In this document: piece by piece, positions 53,535 to 62,859 of the stretch
Numbering within the stretch: position 1 is the stretch's first letter
How the letters are laid out: each line of letters begins with the position of its first letter
Assembly: GCF_000975155.1 (NCBI RefSeq)
Contig: NZ_BBRG01000002.1
Span: forward strand, 235,049 to 299,048
Reading direction: 5' to 3'
DNA: 64,000 nt
Origin: Demequina globuliformis
Lineage (GTDB): Bacteria > Actinomycetota > Actinomycetes > Actinomycetales > Demequinaceae
The notes under the pieces: generated by a model
What the model was told of the DNA's origin: nothing
Seen by the model: only the letters and a program-made list of their open reading frames with translations
Database searches by the model: none
Translations under genes and position numbers: made by a program

Positions 53535-53567
53535 CCCACTGGAGTGGGTTCCACTCCCTCACCCACT
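53535..53567. promoter_or_regulatory. Cluster of CCACT/AGTGG half-sites before treY
   Basis: CCCACT (53535-53540), AGTGGG (53543-53548), CCACTCC (53551-53557) and CCCACT (53562-53567) alternate in orientation; GGAGTGG-GTT-CCACTCC is a perfect 7-bp inverted repeat. Lies between the divergent DUF1684 and treY genes. Possible operator; could also form a hairpin. Confidence 0.4.
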
Positions 53568-53664
53568 GCCTGGTACAGGCCGTGTCACTGCGGGCGAGGG
53601 AAACCTGATCGACACGTCTATCTGGGATGATGGCACGGTACGCGACGAAGGGCATTTGACCGAC

Positions 53665-56181
53665 ATGTCAGAGACGAACCACGAACGCACGCATCGGCTG
53701 GGGCACCGCCCCGGAGCGCCCGTGCCCACGTCCACGTACCGGCTGCAGTTGAATGCCGATTTCACTTTTGCTGACGCAGCCGAGCACCTCGATTACTACG
53801 CCACGTTGGGCGTGACCCACCTGTACCTCTCCCCCATCCTCGAGGCGGCGCCGGGCTCGACTCACTTCTACGACGTCGTGGATCACTCCCGGATCGCGGG
53901 CGCGCTCGGTGGCATTGATGGACTGCGAGACCTGGCGTGGAAGGCGGGTGAACACGGCATTGGGCTCATCGCGGACGTGGTGCCCAACCACATGTCCGTT
54001 CCCACCCCCGCCTTTCACAACAAGGCCCTGTGGTCGGTGTTGCGCGACGGCGAGGACTCCGACCACGGGCACTGGTTCGACGTTGACTGGTCCAGCGGCG
54101 ACCCGGTGCTCATGCCGGTGCTGGGTCAACGAATCGGGACGGTCCTGGCTAACGGGGAGCTGTCAATCGACACCATGGTGATTCCGGGCTTCGAGGAGGA
54201 GGGCGAGGTGCCCGTCCTGAGGTACTGGGACCATGTGTTCCCCATCCGGCCCGGCACCGAGAACCTACCGCTGGCGTCCCTGGTGGACCAGCAGCATTAC
54301 CGGCTGGCGTACTGGCGGGTCGCCAACGAGGAGCTGAACTACCGGCGCTTCTTCGACGTCGGTTCGCTCGTGGCGGTGCGCGTCGAAGACCCCGACGTCT
54401 TTGAGGCCACCCACCGCGTGATCGTCGACCTCATCAAGGACGGCACTCTCCAGGGGCTCCGCATTGACCACCCTGACGGCCTCGCCGATCCCGCGGGCTA
54501 CATTCACCGGTTGTCCGAGGCAACGGACGGTGCGTGGATCGTCGTCGAGAAAATACTGGAAGATGAGGAGCGGCTACCTACAAGTTGGCGCACCGCAGGC
54601 ACCACCGGGTACGACGGCGCCTGGCGAGTGGGAGCACTCTTGCGGGACCCGGCGGGGTCCTCTCCCCTCGCAGCCACCCTGCACCGCGTGACCGGCGACG
54701 CCATGGGCACCTTGCCGGCCATGATCAACGAGGCCAAGCGCGAGATCGTCAAGGAGTCGCTATCCAGCGAGGTGCACCGGCTTGCCACCATCGCACACAC
54801 CATTTGCACCACCGACGTGCGCCTGCGTGACCACACGTGGCGATCGCTGTATGACTGCCTGCGGACGTTGTTGATCACCTTTGACCGCTACCGCGCCTAC
54901 GTGGTGGCCGGGACGCAACCCAAGCCGCCGTCCCTTGAGGCAATTGAGCAGGCCGCAGCGCGAGCCCGCGCGCAGCTCGACGAGGAACGTCACGAGACGC
55001 TCGAGGTCGTCGTCGACCTCCTCCAGGGCGCCGAGGTCGGCTCTGCCGGGCGCACCAACGACGCAAACCGCCGCGAGCTCATCACACGCTTCCAGCAGGC
55101 ATGTGGAGCGGTGATGGCCAAGGGCATCGAGGACACGGCCTACTACCGCTGGACCCATCTGTTGCCGCTGTGCGAGGTTGGCTCGCCCGCCTCTCGCTTT
55201 GGCCTGCCTCCCGCCAACTTCCACGCGTGGGCAGACGAACAGCAGTTGCAGTACCCCCACGGCATGACCAGCCTCACTACGCACGACACCAAACGCTCAG
55301 AGGATGTGCGTGCGCGCTTGTCCGTTCTGAGCGAGGCGGCCGAGGACTGGGACGCGCTGGTGACGTCGCTCCAGCACGCCACAGCGCAGGTGCGACCGGC
55401 GTTGCTCGACGGCCGCACCGAGAACTTGTGGTGGCAGACGCTCGTGGGTACCTCCGACGAGCACGCGTTCATGGACTGGGACCGCCTCGAGGGATATCTC
55501 GTCAAGGCCATGCGCGAGGCAAAGACCCACACCACGTGGACGTCTGTGAACGAGGAATACGAATCCGCCGTCCTGTGGTTCGCGCAATCCACCCACGCCG
55601 ACCGCACGGTGCGCTCCCATGTACATGCGTGGCACACATCGGTGGCCTCCGGGGTGCGCGCGCATGTCCTCGCGATGAAGCTGATCCAGCTCACCATGCC
55701 AGGCGTGCCGGACGTGTACCAGGGAACCGAAAGCCTCGCGCCGTCACTCGTCGACCCCGACAATCGCCGTCCCGTGGCGTTCGACGACCTGGCTGCCACA
55801 CTCGCTCGTCTGGACGCCGGCACTAAACCGCGCAACCTCGCGGAAGAAAAGCTGTGGGTGACGTCCCGCGCCCTTCGCGCCCGTCGCGACCACGCCGAGG
55901 CATTCACGGGCGAGGGCGCCGGGTATCACCCGCTACCGTCATCCTCCGGTCACGCCGTCGTCTTTGCCCGCACCGCTGGCGACGCACCGCGCGTCATTAC
56001 CGCGGCCACGCGTCTGGGGCTCGACCTCGACAAGCTCGGCGGATGGCGCGAGCACACCGTCACGCTTCCGGATGGCACGTGGGAGGACCTGTTGTCGGGT
56101 CGCCGCTACGAAGGCGGCACCGTGGAGCTCGCCGACCTCATGCGCCACTTGCCCGTTGCACTCTTGGTGGAGGCGTCATGA
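53665..56181 (+). CDS. treY: Malto-oligosyltrehalose synthase
   Basis: 838 aa GH13 enzyme that converts the reducing end of maltodextrins to a trehalosyl unit. Features: PTSTYRLQLNADFTFADAAE, LSPILEAAPGSTHFYDVVDHSRI, catalytic Asp in GLRIDHPDGLADP, acid/base Glu in IVVEKILEDEERLP, TTHDTKRSEDVRARL and MPGVPDVYQGTE. The ATG at 53665 is preferred; a TTG three codons earlier is open. ATGA overlap with treZ. Confidence 0.93.
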   Translation: MSETNHERTHRLGHRPGAPVPTSTYRLQLNADFTFADAAEHLDYYATLGVTHLYLSPILEAAPGSTHFYDVVDHSRIAGALGGIDGLRDLAWKAGEHGIGLIADVVPNHMSVPTPAFHNKALWSVLRDGEDSDHGHWFDVDWSSGDPVLMPVLGQRIGTVLANGELSIDTMVIPGFEEEGEVPVLRYWDHVFPIRPGTENLPLASLVDQQHYRLAYWRVANEELNYRRFFDVGSLVAVRVEDPDVFEATHRVIVDLIKDGTLQGLRIDHPDGLADPAGYIHRLSEATDGAWIVVEKILEDEERLPTSWRTAGTTGYDGAWRVGALLRDPAGSSPLAATLHRVTGDAMGTLPAMINEAKREIVKESLSSEVHRLATIAHTICTTDVRLRDHTWRSLYDCLRTLLITFDRYRAYVVAGTQPKPPSLEAIEQAAARARAQLDEERHETLEVVVDLLQGAEVGSAGRTNDANRRELITRFQQACGAVMAKGIEDTAYYRWTHLLPLCEVGSPASRFGLPPANFHAWADEQQLQYPHGMTSLTTHDTKRSEDVRARLSVLSEAAEDWDALVTSLQHATAQVRPALLDGRTENLWWQTLVGTSDEHAFMDWDRLEGYLVKAMREAKTHTTWTSVNEEYESAVLWFAQSTHADRTVRSHVHAWHTSVASGVRAHVLAMKLIQLTMPGVPDVYQGTESLAPSLVDPDNRRPVAFDDLAATLARLDAGTKPRNLAEEKLWVTSRALRARRDHAEAFTGEGAGYHPLPSSSGHAVVFARTAGDAPRVITAATRLGLDLDKLGGWREHTVTLPDGTWEDLLSGRRYEGGTVELADLMRHLPVALLVEAS

Positions 56182-57917
56182 CCCAGCGTGTGTGGGCACC
56201 CGAGGCCGCCTCGGTGGTCGCCGTCGTCGGCTCGCCAGAGTACGCGGACCGGGAGCGTGTGGAACTGACCCGCGAGGCCGACGGCTGGTGGAGCGGACCC
56301 ACACTCACCCACGGCACCGACTACGCGTACGAGGTCGACGGCGACGGACCGTGGCCCGACCCGCGATCGGCGTGGCAGCCCTACGGGGTACACGGGCCGT
56401 CACGAGTCTTCGATGCCTCAAGGCATCGCTGGCAAGACGCGGCCTGGCGGGGCGTCGACGCCTTGGGAGCCGTGTTCTACGAGATGCACGTGGGTACGTT
56501 CACGCAGCAAGGCACACTGGATAGCGCCATCGTGCAGCTTGCGGACCTCAAGGCCACCGGCGTGGACATCGTCGAACTGATGCCTGTCGCTCCCTTCCCT
56601 GGTCGGCATGGGTGGGGTTACGACGGCGTGGCGCTGTACGGCGTACACGAGGCGTACGGCGGGCCTGCGGCACTGCAGCGCTTCGTGGATGCGGCGCATC
56701 GCGAGGGCCTGGGGGTCTGCCTCGACGTGGTGTACAACCACCTCGGTCCGGACGGCAACTACCTGTCGAAGTTTGGCCCCTACTTCACGGATGCCCACCA
56801 CACCCCGTGGGGCTGGGCCGTCAACCTGGACCAGCCGGACGCCACCGGTATGCGCCGGTTCATCTGCGACAACGCGCTGCGCTGGTTCGAGGACTTCCAT
56901 ATCGACTGCCTGCGCCTCGACGCCGTTCACGAGCTGCGCGACGACTCCGAGCGACACATCCTCGCCCAGCTGTCCGACGAAGTAGCGCAACTCAGTGACA
57001 GAGTCGGTCGGCCCCTGGGACTGGTCGCCGAGTCCGACCTCAACGACGCTCGCATGGTCACTCCCACCGCTGACGGCGGGCTTGGCATGACCGCGCAGTG
57101 GAACGACGACGTCCACCACGCCCTTCATGCCTACCTCACCGGTGAACGTCACGGCTACTACGTGGACTTTGGTTCCGTCGAAGCCCTGGACAAGGTGTAC
57201 CGCGAAGTGTTCTGGCACAACGGCACACACTCACCGTTCCGCGGCAAGGACTGGGGCGCTCCCGTGGCGCCGGACGTGGACCGTCGGCGTTTCGTGGTGT
57301 GTGCCTCCAATCACGACCAGGTAGGCAACCGTGCGATCGGCGACCGCCCGTCGACGACGTTAAGCGCGGGCGCGCAGGCGACGTCGCTGGCGCTCATCCT
57401 GCTGTCGCCCTTTACCCCCATGCTGTTCATGGGTGAGGAATACGGCGAGCGCCGGCCCTTCATGTTCTTCACGGACCACGACGAGCCGCTCGCCACCGCG
57501 GTATCGGAGGGTCGCATGAGCGAGTTCGCTGGCCACGGGTGGGAATCGCTCTACGGCGGCGACGTGCGCGTGCCCGACCCGCAAGACCGCACCACGTTCT
57601 TGCGGTCCAAACTCGGCTCGGGAATTGGTTCGGAAGGCGAGCCGCACGACTCGCTGCGGCGCTGGGTCTCGGATCTCATGGCACTGCGTCCGCGGGTGTC
57701 AGACCGGGCTGCGTGGGAGCGCCACGCTCCTGGCGCGAGCGAGTCCGCGCCGCGCGTCCTCACCGTCAACGGCCCGGTGACGCTCCACGCGAACCTGTCT
57801 GAGGCATCGGCCCGCATCCATGACGCTGGTGACGTGGTGGGCACATTCGGGGAGATCGCCCGGGAGGGCGACACCGTGGTGTTGGGGGCCGATGCCGTGG
57901 CGCTGGTCGCGCACTAG
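56178..57917 (+). CDS. treZ: Malto-oligosyltrehalose trehalohydrolase
   Basis: 579 aa GH13. An N-terminal CBM48-like domain (VWAPEAASVVAVVG) and catalytic Asp in CLRLDAVHEL, Glu in VAESDLND and the SNHDQVGNRAIGDR motif. Releases trehalose from the TreY product. The start is fixed by ATGA coupling with treY. The debranching enzyme treX, often beside these two, is absent. Confidence 0.93.
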   Translation: MTQRVWAPEAASVVAVVGSPEYADRERVELTREADGWWSGPTLTHGTDYAYEVDGDGPWPDPRSAWQPYGVHGPSRVFDASRHRWQDAAWRGVDALGAVFYEMHVGTFTQQGTLDSAIVQLADLKATGVDIVELMPVAPFPGRHGWGYDGVALYGVHEAYGGPAALQRFVDAAHREGLGVCLDVVYNHLGPDGNYLSKFGPYFTDAHHTPWGWAVNLDQPDATGMRRFICDNALRWFEDFHIDCLRLDAVHELRDDSERHILAQLSDEVAQLSDRVGRPLGLVAESDLNDARMVTPTADGGLGMTAQWNDDVHHALHAYLTGERHGYYVDFGSVEALDKVYREVFWHNGTHSPFRGKDWGAPVAPDVDRRRFVVCASNHDQVGNRAIGDRPSTTLSAGAQATSLALILLSPFTPMLFMGEEYGERRPFMFFTDHDEPLATAVSEGRMSEFAGHGWESLYGGDVRVPDPQDRTTFLRSKLGSGIGSEGEPHDSLRRWVSDLMALRPRVSDRAAWERHAPGASESAPRVLTVNGPVTLHANLSEASARIHDAGDVVGTFGEIAREGDTVVLGADAVALVAH

Positions 57918-57924
57918 GCTCCGC

Positions 57925-58107
57925 CTACGCGCCCAGATACGCGAGTAGCTCGTAGACGAGGAAGGCCGGCCACACGAGCCCTTGAAAGATGGCTCCGACG
58001 TGCTCCCAGAACCCATCCGCAACCTGCCAGTAGTAGACGATCGCGCCAAAGATGCCGAGCGCGTAGACCGTTCCGGTGCCAGCCGCAGCCGCATTGCTGT
58101 CGCTCAT
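57925..58107 (-). CDS. Small conserved membrane protein (60 aa)
   Basis: 60 aa: a short Ser/Ala head, then GTGTVYALGIFGAIVYYWQ and VGAIFQGLVWPAFLVYELLAYLGA, two amphipathic-to-hydrophobic segments. I recall very similar 60-residue proteins widespread in bacteria, with no known role. GGGAT lies 6 bp before the ATG. Convergent with treZ (8-bp gap). Confidence 0.7.
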   Translation of the reverse strand: MSDSNAAAAGTGTVYALGIFGAIVYYWQVADGFWEHVGAIFQGLVWPAFLVYELLAYLGA

Positions 58108-58195
58108 GAGTGATCCCGTCGTTCGAGTTCACTTCCGTGTCTAGCACGCGCCACCCTGAGCGCGCGCGACGAACCGCTCCGTGCGGCCCGCATCG

Positions 58196-59185
58196 TCAGC
58201 TGGGCTCGCCGGTCACCATGGCGTGCAGGCGGGACAGCGCCCTGGCGTACTTCTTGCGGTAGCCGCCGCGCAGCATCTCCTTGGAGAACACATCACCGAG
58301 GGAGTGGCCGGAAGCGACAATGCGCACGTCACGGTCGTAGAGACGGTCAACGAGGGACACGAGCCGTAGTGCTTGCGCCTGGTCCGTCAGCGGTGCCACG
58401 CCTCGCAAACCCAGAACGGACACGCCTTCGACATAGGCGCCGTACCGACTGGGATGCACGTGCGTGAGGTCTTCCATGAGGGCCGCCCAGTCCTCGCATG
58501 CGCCGCCGTCGGCATTGCCTGCGGCCACCACGTCGTCGGTGCGCGCAGGAGCCGGGAACGGCGCGTTTCCGCGGCCGCGGTAGTCGGGGCCGTCAATGGT
58601 GATGACCTCGAACACGCTGGAGACGGCCTGAATCTCCCGTTGAAAGTCGTCCGCCGCGAAGCGGCCCTGCCCTAGCGAGCCCGGCAGGGTGTTGGAGGTC
58701 GCAGCCAAGGCCACCCCGGCATCGGCCAGTTCGCGCATGAGTCGCGCCATCATGACGGTGTCGCCCGGATCGTCGAGTTCAAACTCGTCGATGCAGACCA
58801 CCGTGAAGTCCTGGAGGGCTTGGCGCGTGCGTTGAAAGCCGAGCGCGCCCACCAGGTGGGTGTACTCGACAAAGGTGCCAAACGCCGCTCGATCGCCCAC
58901 ATCGCGAGCAATCGACGCGAGCAAGTGAGTTTTGCCGACCCCAAAGCCGCCGTCGAGATAGATGCCACGCCCGGCGCTCGACCGCCGCAGGCGAGCCAGG
59001 CCCTTGCGGCTCACACCTGCGGCGAATGCGCGTGCGGCGTCAACGGCCTCACGCTGGCTTTCGAAGTCCGGGTCCGGCCGGTACGAGTCGAAGGACGCGT
59101 GGCGAAAATGAGGGGGCGGTACCAGAGAGCCAATCAGGGCCTCGGGCTCCACGTGCGGGCGCCGCCCCACGAGTCGTGCTGTCAT
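58196..59185 (-). CDS. zapE: Cell division protein ZapE (AFG1-like ATPase)
   Basis: 329 aa. Walker A GGFGVGKTHLL near 79-88, Walker B VVCIDEFELDD near 130-140, sensor region AATSNTLPGSLGQGRFAADDF. ZapE/AFG1 proteins act at the division site or in protein quality control. It stands alone between the 60-aa gene and gnd. Confidence 0.9.
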   Translation of the reverse strand: MTARLVGRRPHVEPEALIGSLVPPPHFRHASFDSYRPDPDFESQREAVDAARAFAAGVSRKGLARLRRSSAGRGIYLDGGFGVGKTHLLASIARDVGDRAAFGTFVEYTHLVGALGFQRTRQALQDFTVVCIDEFELDDPGDTVMMARLMRELADAGVALAATSNTLPGSLGQGRFAADDFQREIQAVSSVFEVITIDGPDYRGRGNAPFPAPARTDDVVAAGNADGGACEDWAALMEDLTHVHPSRYGAYVEGVSVLGLRGVAPLTDQAQALRLVSLVDRLYDRDVRIVASGHSLGDVFSKEMLRGGYRKKYARALSRLHAMVTGEPS

Positions 59186-59236
59186 TCACTCCCCCACTCG
59201 ATGCCACCCCGCCTGGAGCGGGACGGCATTGGTCGC

Positions 59237-59286
59237 ACGCGTGGCGCACAGCCGGAGCCTAAAACTCCGGGCTGCGCGCCACGCGT
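59237..59286 (-). terminator. Long hairpin terminator after gnd
   Basis: ACGCGTGGCGC-A-CAGCC-GGAG pairs with CTCC-G-GGCTG-C-GCGCCACGCGT: arms of about 22 nt with one mismatch and one bulge around an AAAA-containing loop. Begins 12 bp beyond the gnd stop. Confidence 0.8.
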
Positions 59287-59298
59287 CAACTGTGAACG

Positions 59299-60735
59299 TT
59301 ACGCCTCGACCTCGGTGCGGTCGCCGGACCACAGCGTGTGGAAGGTGCCCTCGGCGTCCACGCGCTTGTAGGTGTGCGCGCCAAAGAAGTCGCGCTGTCC
59401 CTGGATCACCGCTGCCGGCAGGCGTTCTGCCCGCAGCGAGTCGTAGTACGACAGGGACGACGAGAACGCAGGCGCGGGCACGCCAGCGAGAGCAGCCTGC
59501 GAGACCACGCGACGCCACGCGGAAAGTCCACCTGCGACGGCATCCGCAAAGTACGGGTCTACCAGCAGCGTCGCGAGGTCAGCATCGCGCTCGTAGGCCT
59601 CAGTGATGCGGTCAAGGAAGCGGGCACGAATGATGCATCCCTCGCGCCAAATCTTCGCCATGTCTCCACGGTTGATGTCCCAGCCGTACTCATCAGAGGC
59701 GGCCTGGATCTGGTCGAAGCCCTGCGCGTAGGCAACGACCTTGGATGCGTACAGGGCCAGGCGCACGTCCTCGATGAAACCGGCACGGTCCTTGATGTGG
59801 AAGTCCGACGCGTTCGCTGCGAGCACCTCACGCGCAGCCTCACGCTGTGCGCGCTGCGACGAAATGGCGCGAGCGAAGGTCGCCTCGGCAATTCCGGTCA
59901 CCGGTGCTCCCAGGTCGAGGGCGGACTGCACCGTCCAGCGGCCCGTGCCCTTCTGCCCTGCCTCGTCGACGATGACGTCGACGAGCGGCTTGCCAGTCTT
60001 GGCATCCGTCTGCTTAAGGACCTCAGCGGTGACCTCAATGAGGAAGGAATCGAGATCGCCGGTGTTCCAGTCCGCGAAGATGTCACCGATCTCCTTGGGG
60101 CTCAGGTTGAGTCCCTCGCGCAGCAGGCTGTAGGCCTCACCAATGAGCTGCATGTCGGCGTACTCGATGCCATTGTGGACCATCTTCACAAAGTGGCCGG
60201 CGCCGTCGGGGCCCACGTGCGTGCAGCACGGCGTCCCGTCCTCGGCCTTCGCCGCGATCTTCTCCAGGATGGGCCCAAGCGTCTCGTAGGACTCAGCGGG
60301 GCCGCCGGGCATGATCGACGGGCCCAGGAGTGCACCCTCCTCGCCGCCAGACACGCCTGCGCCCACGAAGTGGATGCCCTGTTCACGCAGCGCTGCCTCG
60401 CGCCGGCGAGTGTCAGGGAAGTGCGCGTTGCCCGCGTCCACGATGATGTCGCCCTTGTCCAGCAGGGGGACCAGCGCGTCGATCACGGCGTCCGTGGGGC
60501 CACCCGCCTGCACCATCACGACGATCGTGCGCGGCTGTGCCAGTGCGTCAACGAAGTCCTGCAGACTCTCGCAACCAATGAACTCACCCTCGGAGCCGTG
60601 GTCCTCAATGAGCGAGTGCATCTTCTGCGGGGAGCGGTTGTGGACAGCGACCGTGAAGCCGTTGCGGGCGAAGTTGCGGGCGAGGTTGCGCCCCATCACC
60701 GCCAGTCCTGTCACGCCGATCTGGGCAAGCGCCAT
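59299..60735 (-). CDS. gnd: 6-phosphogluconate dehydrogenase, decarboxylating
   Basis: 478 aa. NADP-binding GVTGLAVMGRNLARN at the N-terminus with HNRSPQK, substrate motifs GAGVSGGEEGALLGPSIMPGG, VKMVHNGIEYADMQLI (catalytic Lys/Asn-Glu) and the C-terminal QGQRDFFGAHTY. Full-length bacterial type. Produces ribulose 5-phosphate and NADPH. Divergent from the DUF3000 gene; ATG 60735. Confidence 0.96.
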   Translation of the reverse strand: MALAQIGVTGLAVMGRNLARNFARNGFTVAVHNRSPQKMHSLIEDHGSEGEFIGCESLQDFVDALAQPRTIVVMVQAGGPTDAVIDALVPLLDKGDIIVDAGNAHFPDTRRREAALREQGIHFVGAGVSGGEEGALLGPSIMPGGPAESYETLGPILEKIAAKAEDGTPCCTHVGPDGAGHFVKMVHNGIEYADMQLIGEAYSLLREGLNLSPKEIGDIFADWNTGDLDSFLIEVTAEVLKQTDAKTGKPLVDVIVDEAGQKGTGRWTVQSALDLGAPVTGIAEATFARAISSQRAQREAAREVLAANASDFHIKDRAGFIEDVRLALYASKVVAYAQGFDQIQAASDEYGWDINRGDMAKIWREGCIIRARFLDRITEAYERDADLATLLVDPYFADAVAGGLSAWRRVVSQAALAGVPAPAFSSSLSYYDSLRAERLPAAVIQGQRDFFGAHTYKRVDAEGTFHTLWSGDRTEVEA

Positions 60736-60847
60736 GGTTCATCCTTCACATGGGAGTCGGGGAATGTCGTTCGCGCCCCCTAGCCTAGTGGCCCGGCGCC
60801 GCGTGGCGTACCGGTACCCGCAGGCCCAGCGCCCCTACTCTCGGAAC

Positions 60848-61408
60848 ATGGCCAGGGATTTCCCGGAGGCACCGCCCGCCTTCCGCGATGCACTCGTGTC
60901 CCTGGGGCGCGCGCAGACGCGCAAAGACGTTGCCCTCGCTGAAAGTCCCGCACCTTCACGCATCGCTCCCTTTGCGGTGGCGATCAACGGTGAGGTCACG
61001 GCGGAGGACACCGAAGGGTCCGGGCGATTCGTACTGTTGCATGACCCCGCCGGCAACGACGCGTGGGAAGGCGAGTTCCGCGTGGTCGCCCTGGTCAAGG
61101 CGATCGTCACGCCTGAAGTCGGCGGCGACGATATCTGGGCCGACGTAGCATGGTCGTGGCTCGAAGACGCGCTCGCCGGTGTGGCGCACCGTGCTCTCGG
61201 GGGTACCGTCACTAAGGTTCTGAATCGCTCCTATGGCGAACTTGCCGAACGTCCACAGGACGTCCACGTTGAGTTGCGGGTCTCCTGGACCCCGCTGGAT
61301 TCGCAAATGGAGCCGCACATCCAGGCTTGGACCGATCTCATGGCCGCATGCGCTGGCGTGCCGCCGTTGCCAGAAGGAGTGACCATGCTTCCGGGAAGCA
61401 CCGCATGA
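60848..61408 (+). CDS. DUF3000 domain-containing protein
   Basis: 186 aa. Starts ARDFPEAPPAFRDALVSLG and contains IAPFAVAINGEV, GRFVLLHDPAGNDAWEGEFRVV and DDIWADVAWSWLEDALA, the pattern of DUF3000, an actinobacteria-restricted family of unknown function. It nearly always lies before an RNase D-like gene, as here (ATGA overlap). Confidence 0.88.
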   Translation: MARDFPEAPPAFRDALVSLGRAQTRKDVALAESPAPSRIAPFAVAINGEVTAEDTEGSGRFVLLHDPAGNDAWEGEFRVVALVKAIVTPEVGGDDIWADVAWSWLEDALAGVAHRALGGTVTKVLNRSYGELAERPQDVHVELRVSWTPLDSQMEPHIQAWTDLMAACAGVPPLPEGVTMLPGSTA

Positions 61409-62658
61409 CGGCCGAGGACGCGCCTGCCGAGTCCACAGCGACGCCGCTCACCGAGCCCGCCGGAGGCGTCCCCGACGTCATCGACACTCCTGAAGCCCTG
61501 GCACAGATGGCCGAGGAGTTCGCGCGGGCATCCGGCCCCATCGCCGCCGACGCCGAACGTGCGTCCGGATTCAGATACGGCCAGGCCACCTACCTCGCTC
61601 AGTTCAAACGGGCGGGTACGTCGATTGCTCTCGTCGATACCGATGCCCTGCCTGACCTCTCCATCTTGAACGACGCCTTCGGCGACGCAGAGTGGGTGTT
61701 CCACGCGGCTAGCCAGGACCTCCCCGGAATGTACGAGTTGGGCCTCACCCCAGCGTCGGTGTTCGACACGGAGCTTGCCGCACGGTTGCTGGGCTGGCCC
61801 AAGGTGGGGTTGGCGGCCGTGGTGGAACGCGAGCTCGGGCTCGCCCTCGCGAAGGAACACTCTGCGCAGGACTGGTCAACGCGGCCCCTGCCTCACGACT
61901 GGCTCGTCTATGCAGCGCTCGATGTCGAAGTGCTGCTCGAACTTCGTGACGCCATGCACGGGCACCTGGAGGCCGCGGGCAAGCTGGAGTGGGCGAAGCA
62001 AGAGTTTGAGGCCGTCCGTACGGCACCGGCTCCGCCGCCGCGCGTTGACCCGTGGCGGCGGACGTCAGGGTCTCACGCCATCCGCGACCAACGAGGTCTC
62101 GCCATTGTGAAGGCGCTGTGGGAGGCCCGTGAGAAGGAGGCTCAGCGACGCGATATGTCTCCTGGCCGGCTGCTGCGGGACCGCGCGATCGTCGCCGCCG
62201 CCCAGGCGCAACCCGCATCCCTTGACGCCCTAACGGAGGTCGGTGAGTGGCGCTCACGCGGCACCAAGCGCGCCGCACCGCGGTGGTACCCGGTGATCGA
62301 GAAGGCCATGGCGCTGCCGGAATCGAAGCTGCCTTCCAAGCGTGGCCCTCGCGGCGACGGACCTCCCCAGCCGCGCATGTGGAAAGACAAGCGCCCTGAG
62401 GCCAACGCGCGACTTACCTGTGCGAAGGAACGCATCGCTGCCCTCGTAGACAAGCATGAGATCCCCGCGGAGAACCTCCTCCAACCCGATGCGATGCGCC
62501 GGTGCTGCTGGGAGTACCGCGGCGGGGGCGAAGCCGAGATACGCGCCTTCCTCGCTGGTCGCGGGGCACGCGCGTGGCAGATCGACCTGACGGCGCCGGA
62601 ACTCGCCCAGGCCTTCAGCGACGCCGAACAATTGAGCGACTCCCCCGCCTCCCCCTAA
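61405..62658 (+). CDS. Ribonuclease D-like 3'-5' exonuclease with HRDC domain
   Basis: 417 aa. DEDD exonuclease motifs: Exo I Asp-x-Glu in AADAERASGF near 52-54, Exo II Asp in FHAASQDLPGM near 104, and Exo III with Tyr and Asp in YAALDVEVL near 180. A helical HRDC region follows (RDQRGLAIVKALWEAREKEAQRRD). The C-terminal third is a further HRDC-like helical tail. Probably trims tRNA or rRNA 3' ends. The stop codon is followed directly by the second copy of the two-palindrome element. Confidence 0.9.
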   Translation: MTAEDAPAESTATPLTEPAGGVPDVIDTPEALAQMAEEFARASGPIAADAERASGFRYGQATYLAQFKRAGTSIALVDTDALPDLSILNDAFGDAEWVFHAASQDLPGMYELGLTPASVFDTELAARLLGWPKVGLAAVVERELGLALAKEHSAQDWSTRPLPHDWLVYAALDVEVLLELRDAMHGHLEAAGKLEWAKQEFEAVRTAPAPPPRVDPWRRTSGSHAIRDQRGLAIVKALWEAREKEAQRRDMSPGRLLRDRAIVAAAQAQPASLDALTEVGEWRSRGTKRAAPRWYPVIEKAMALPESKLPSKRGPRGDGPPQPRMWKDKRPEANARLTCAKERIAALVDKHEIPAENLLQPDAMRRCCWEYRGGGEAEIRAFLAGRGARAWQIDLTAPELAQAFSDAEQLSDSPASP

Positions 62659-62665
62659 CCTCCCC

Positions 62666-62721
62666 GCCAAATGGCTCCATTTCGCTGTTTTAGGGCCCTA
62701 TAACGGGCAAATCGTGCCACT
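62666..62721 (+). repeat. Two-palindrome intergenic element, copy B (after the RNase D gene)
   Basis: GCCAAATGG-CT-CCATTTCGC, then TGTTTTAGGGCCCTA, then GTGCCACT. Starts 7 nt after the stop codon. Core matches copy A at 28 of 29 positions; the second palindrome keeps pairing though the bases differ (TAGGG/CCCTA here, TTAGG/CCTAA there). The remainder of the gap to 62859 shows no gene. Confidence 0.75.
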
Positions 62722-62859
62722 GCGCGCTGCTCGCTGCCTCTCGGAAGTCCGGTTGCGGCAGTCCTTCTGACGCAACTGAGGGAACATCAGTCGCTGGTTT
62801 TCCACAGTTTTGTGGTTGCCCTCGCGGGCCAGGGGTGGGCGCGGCTAGGGTCGCGTGAC

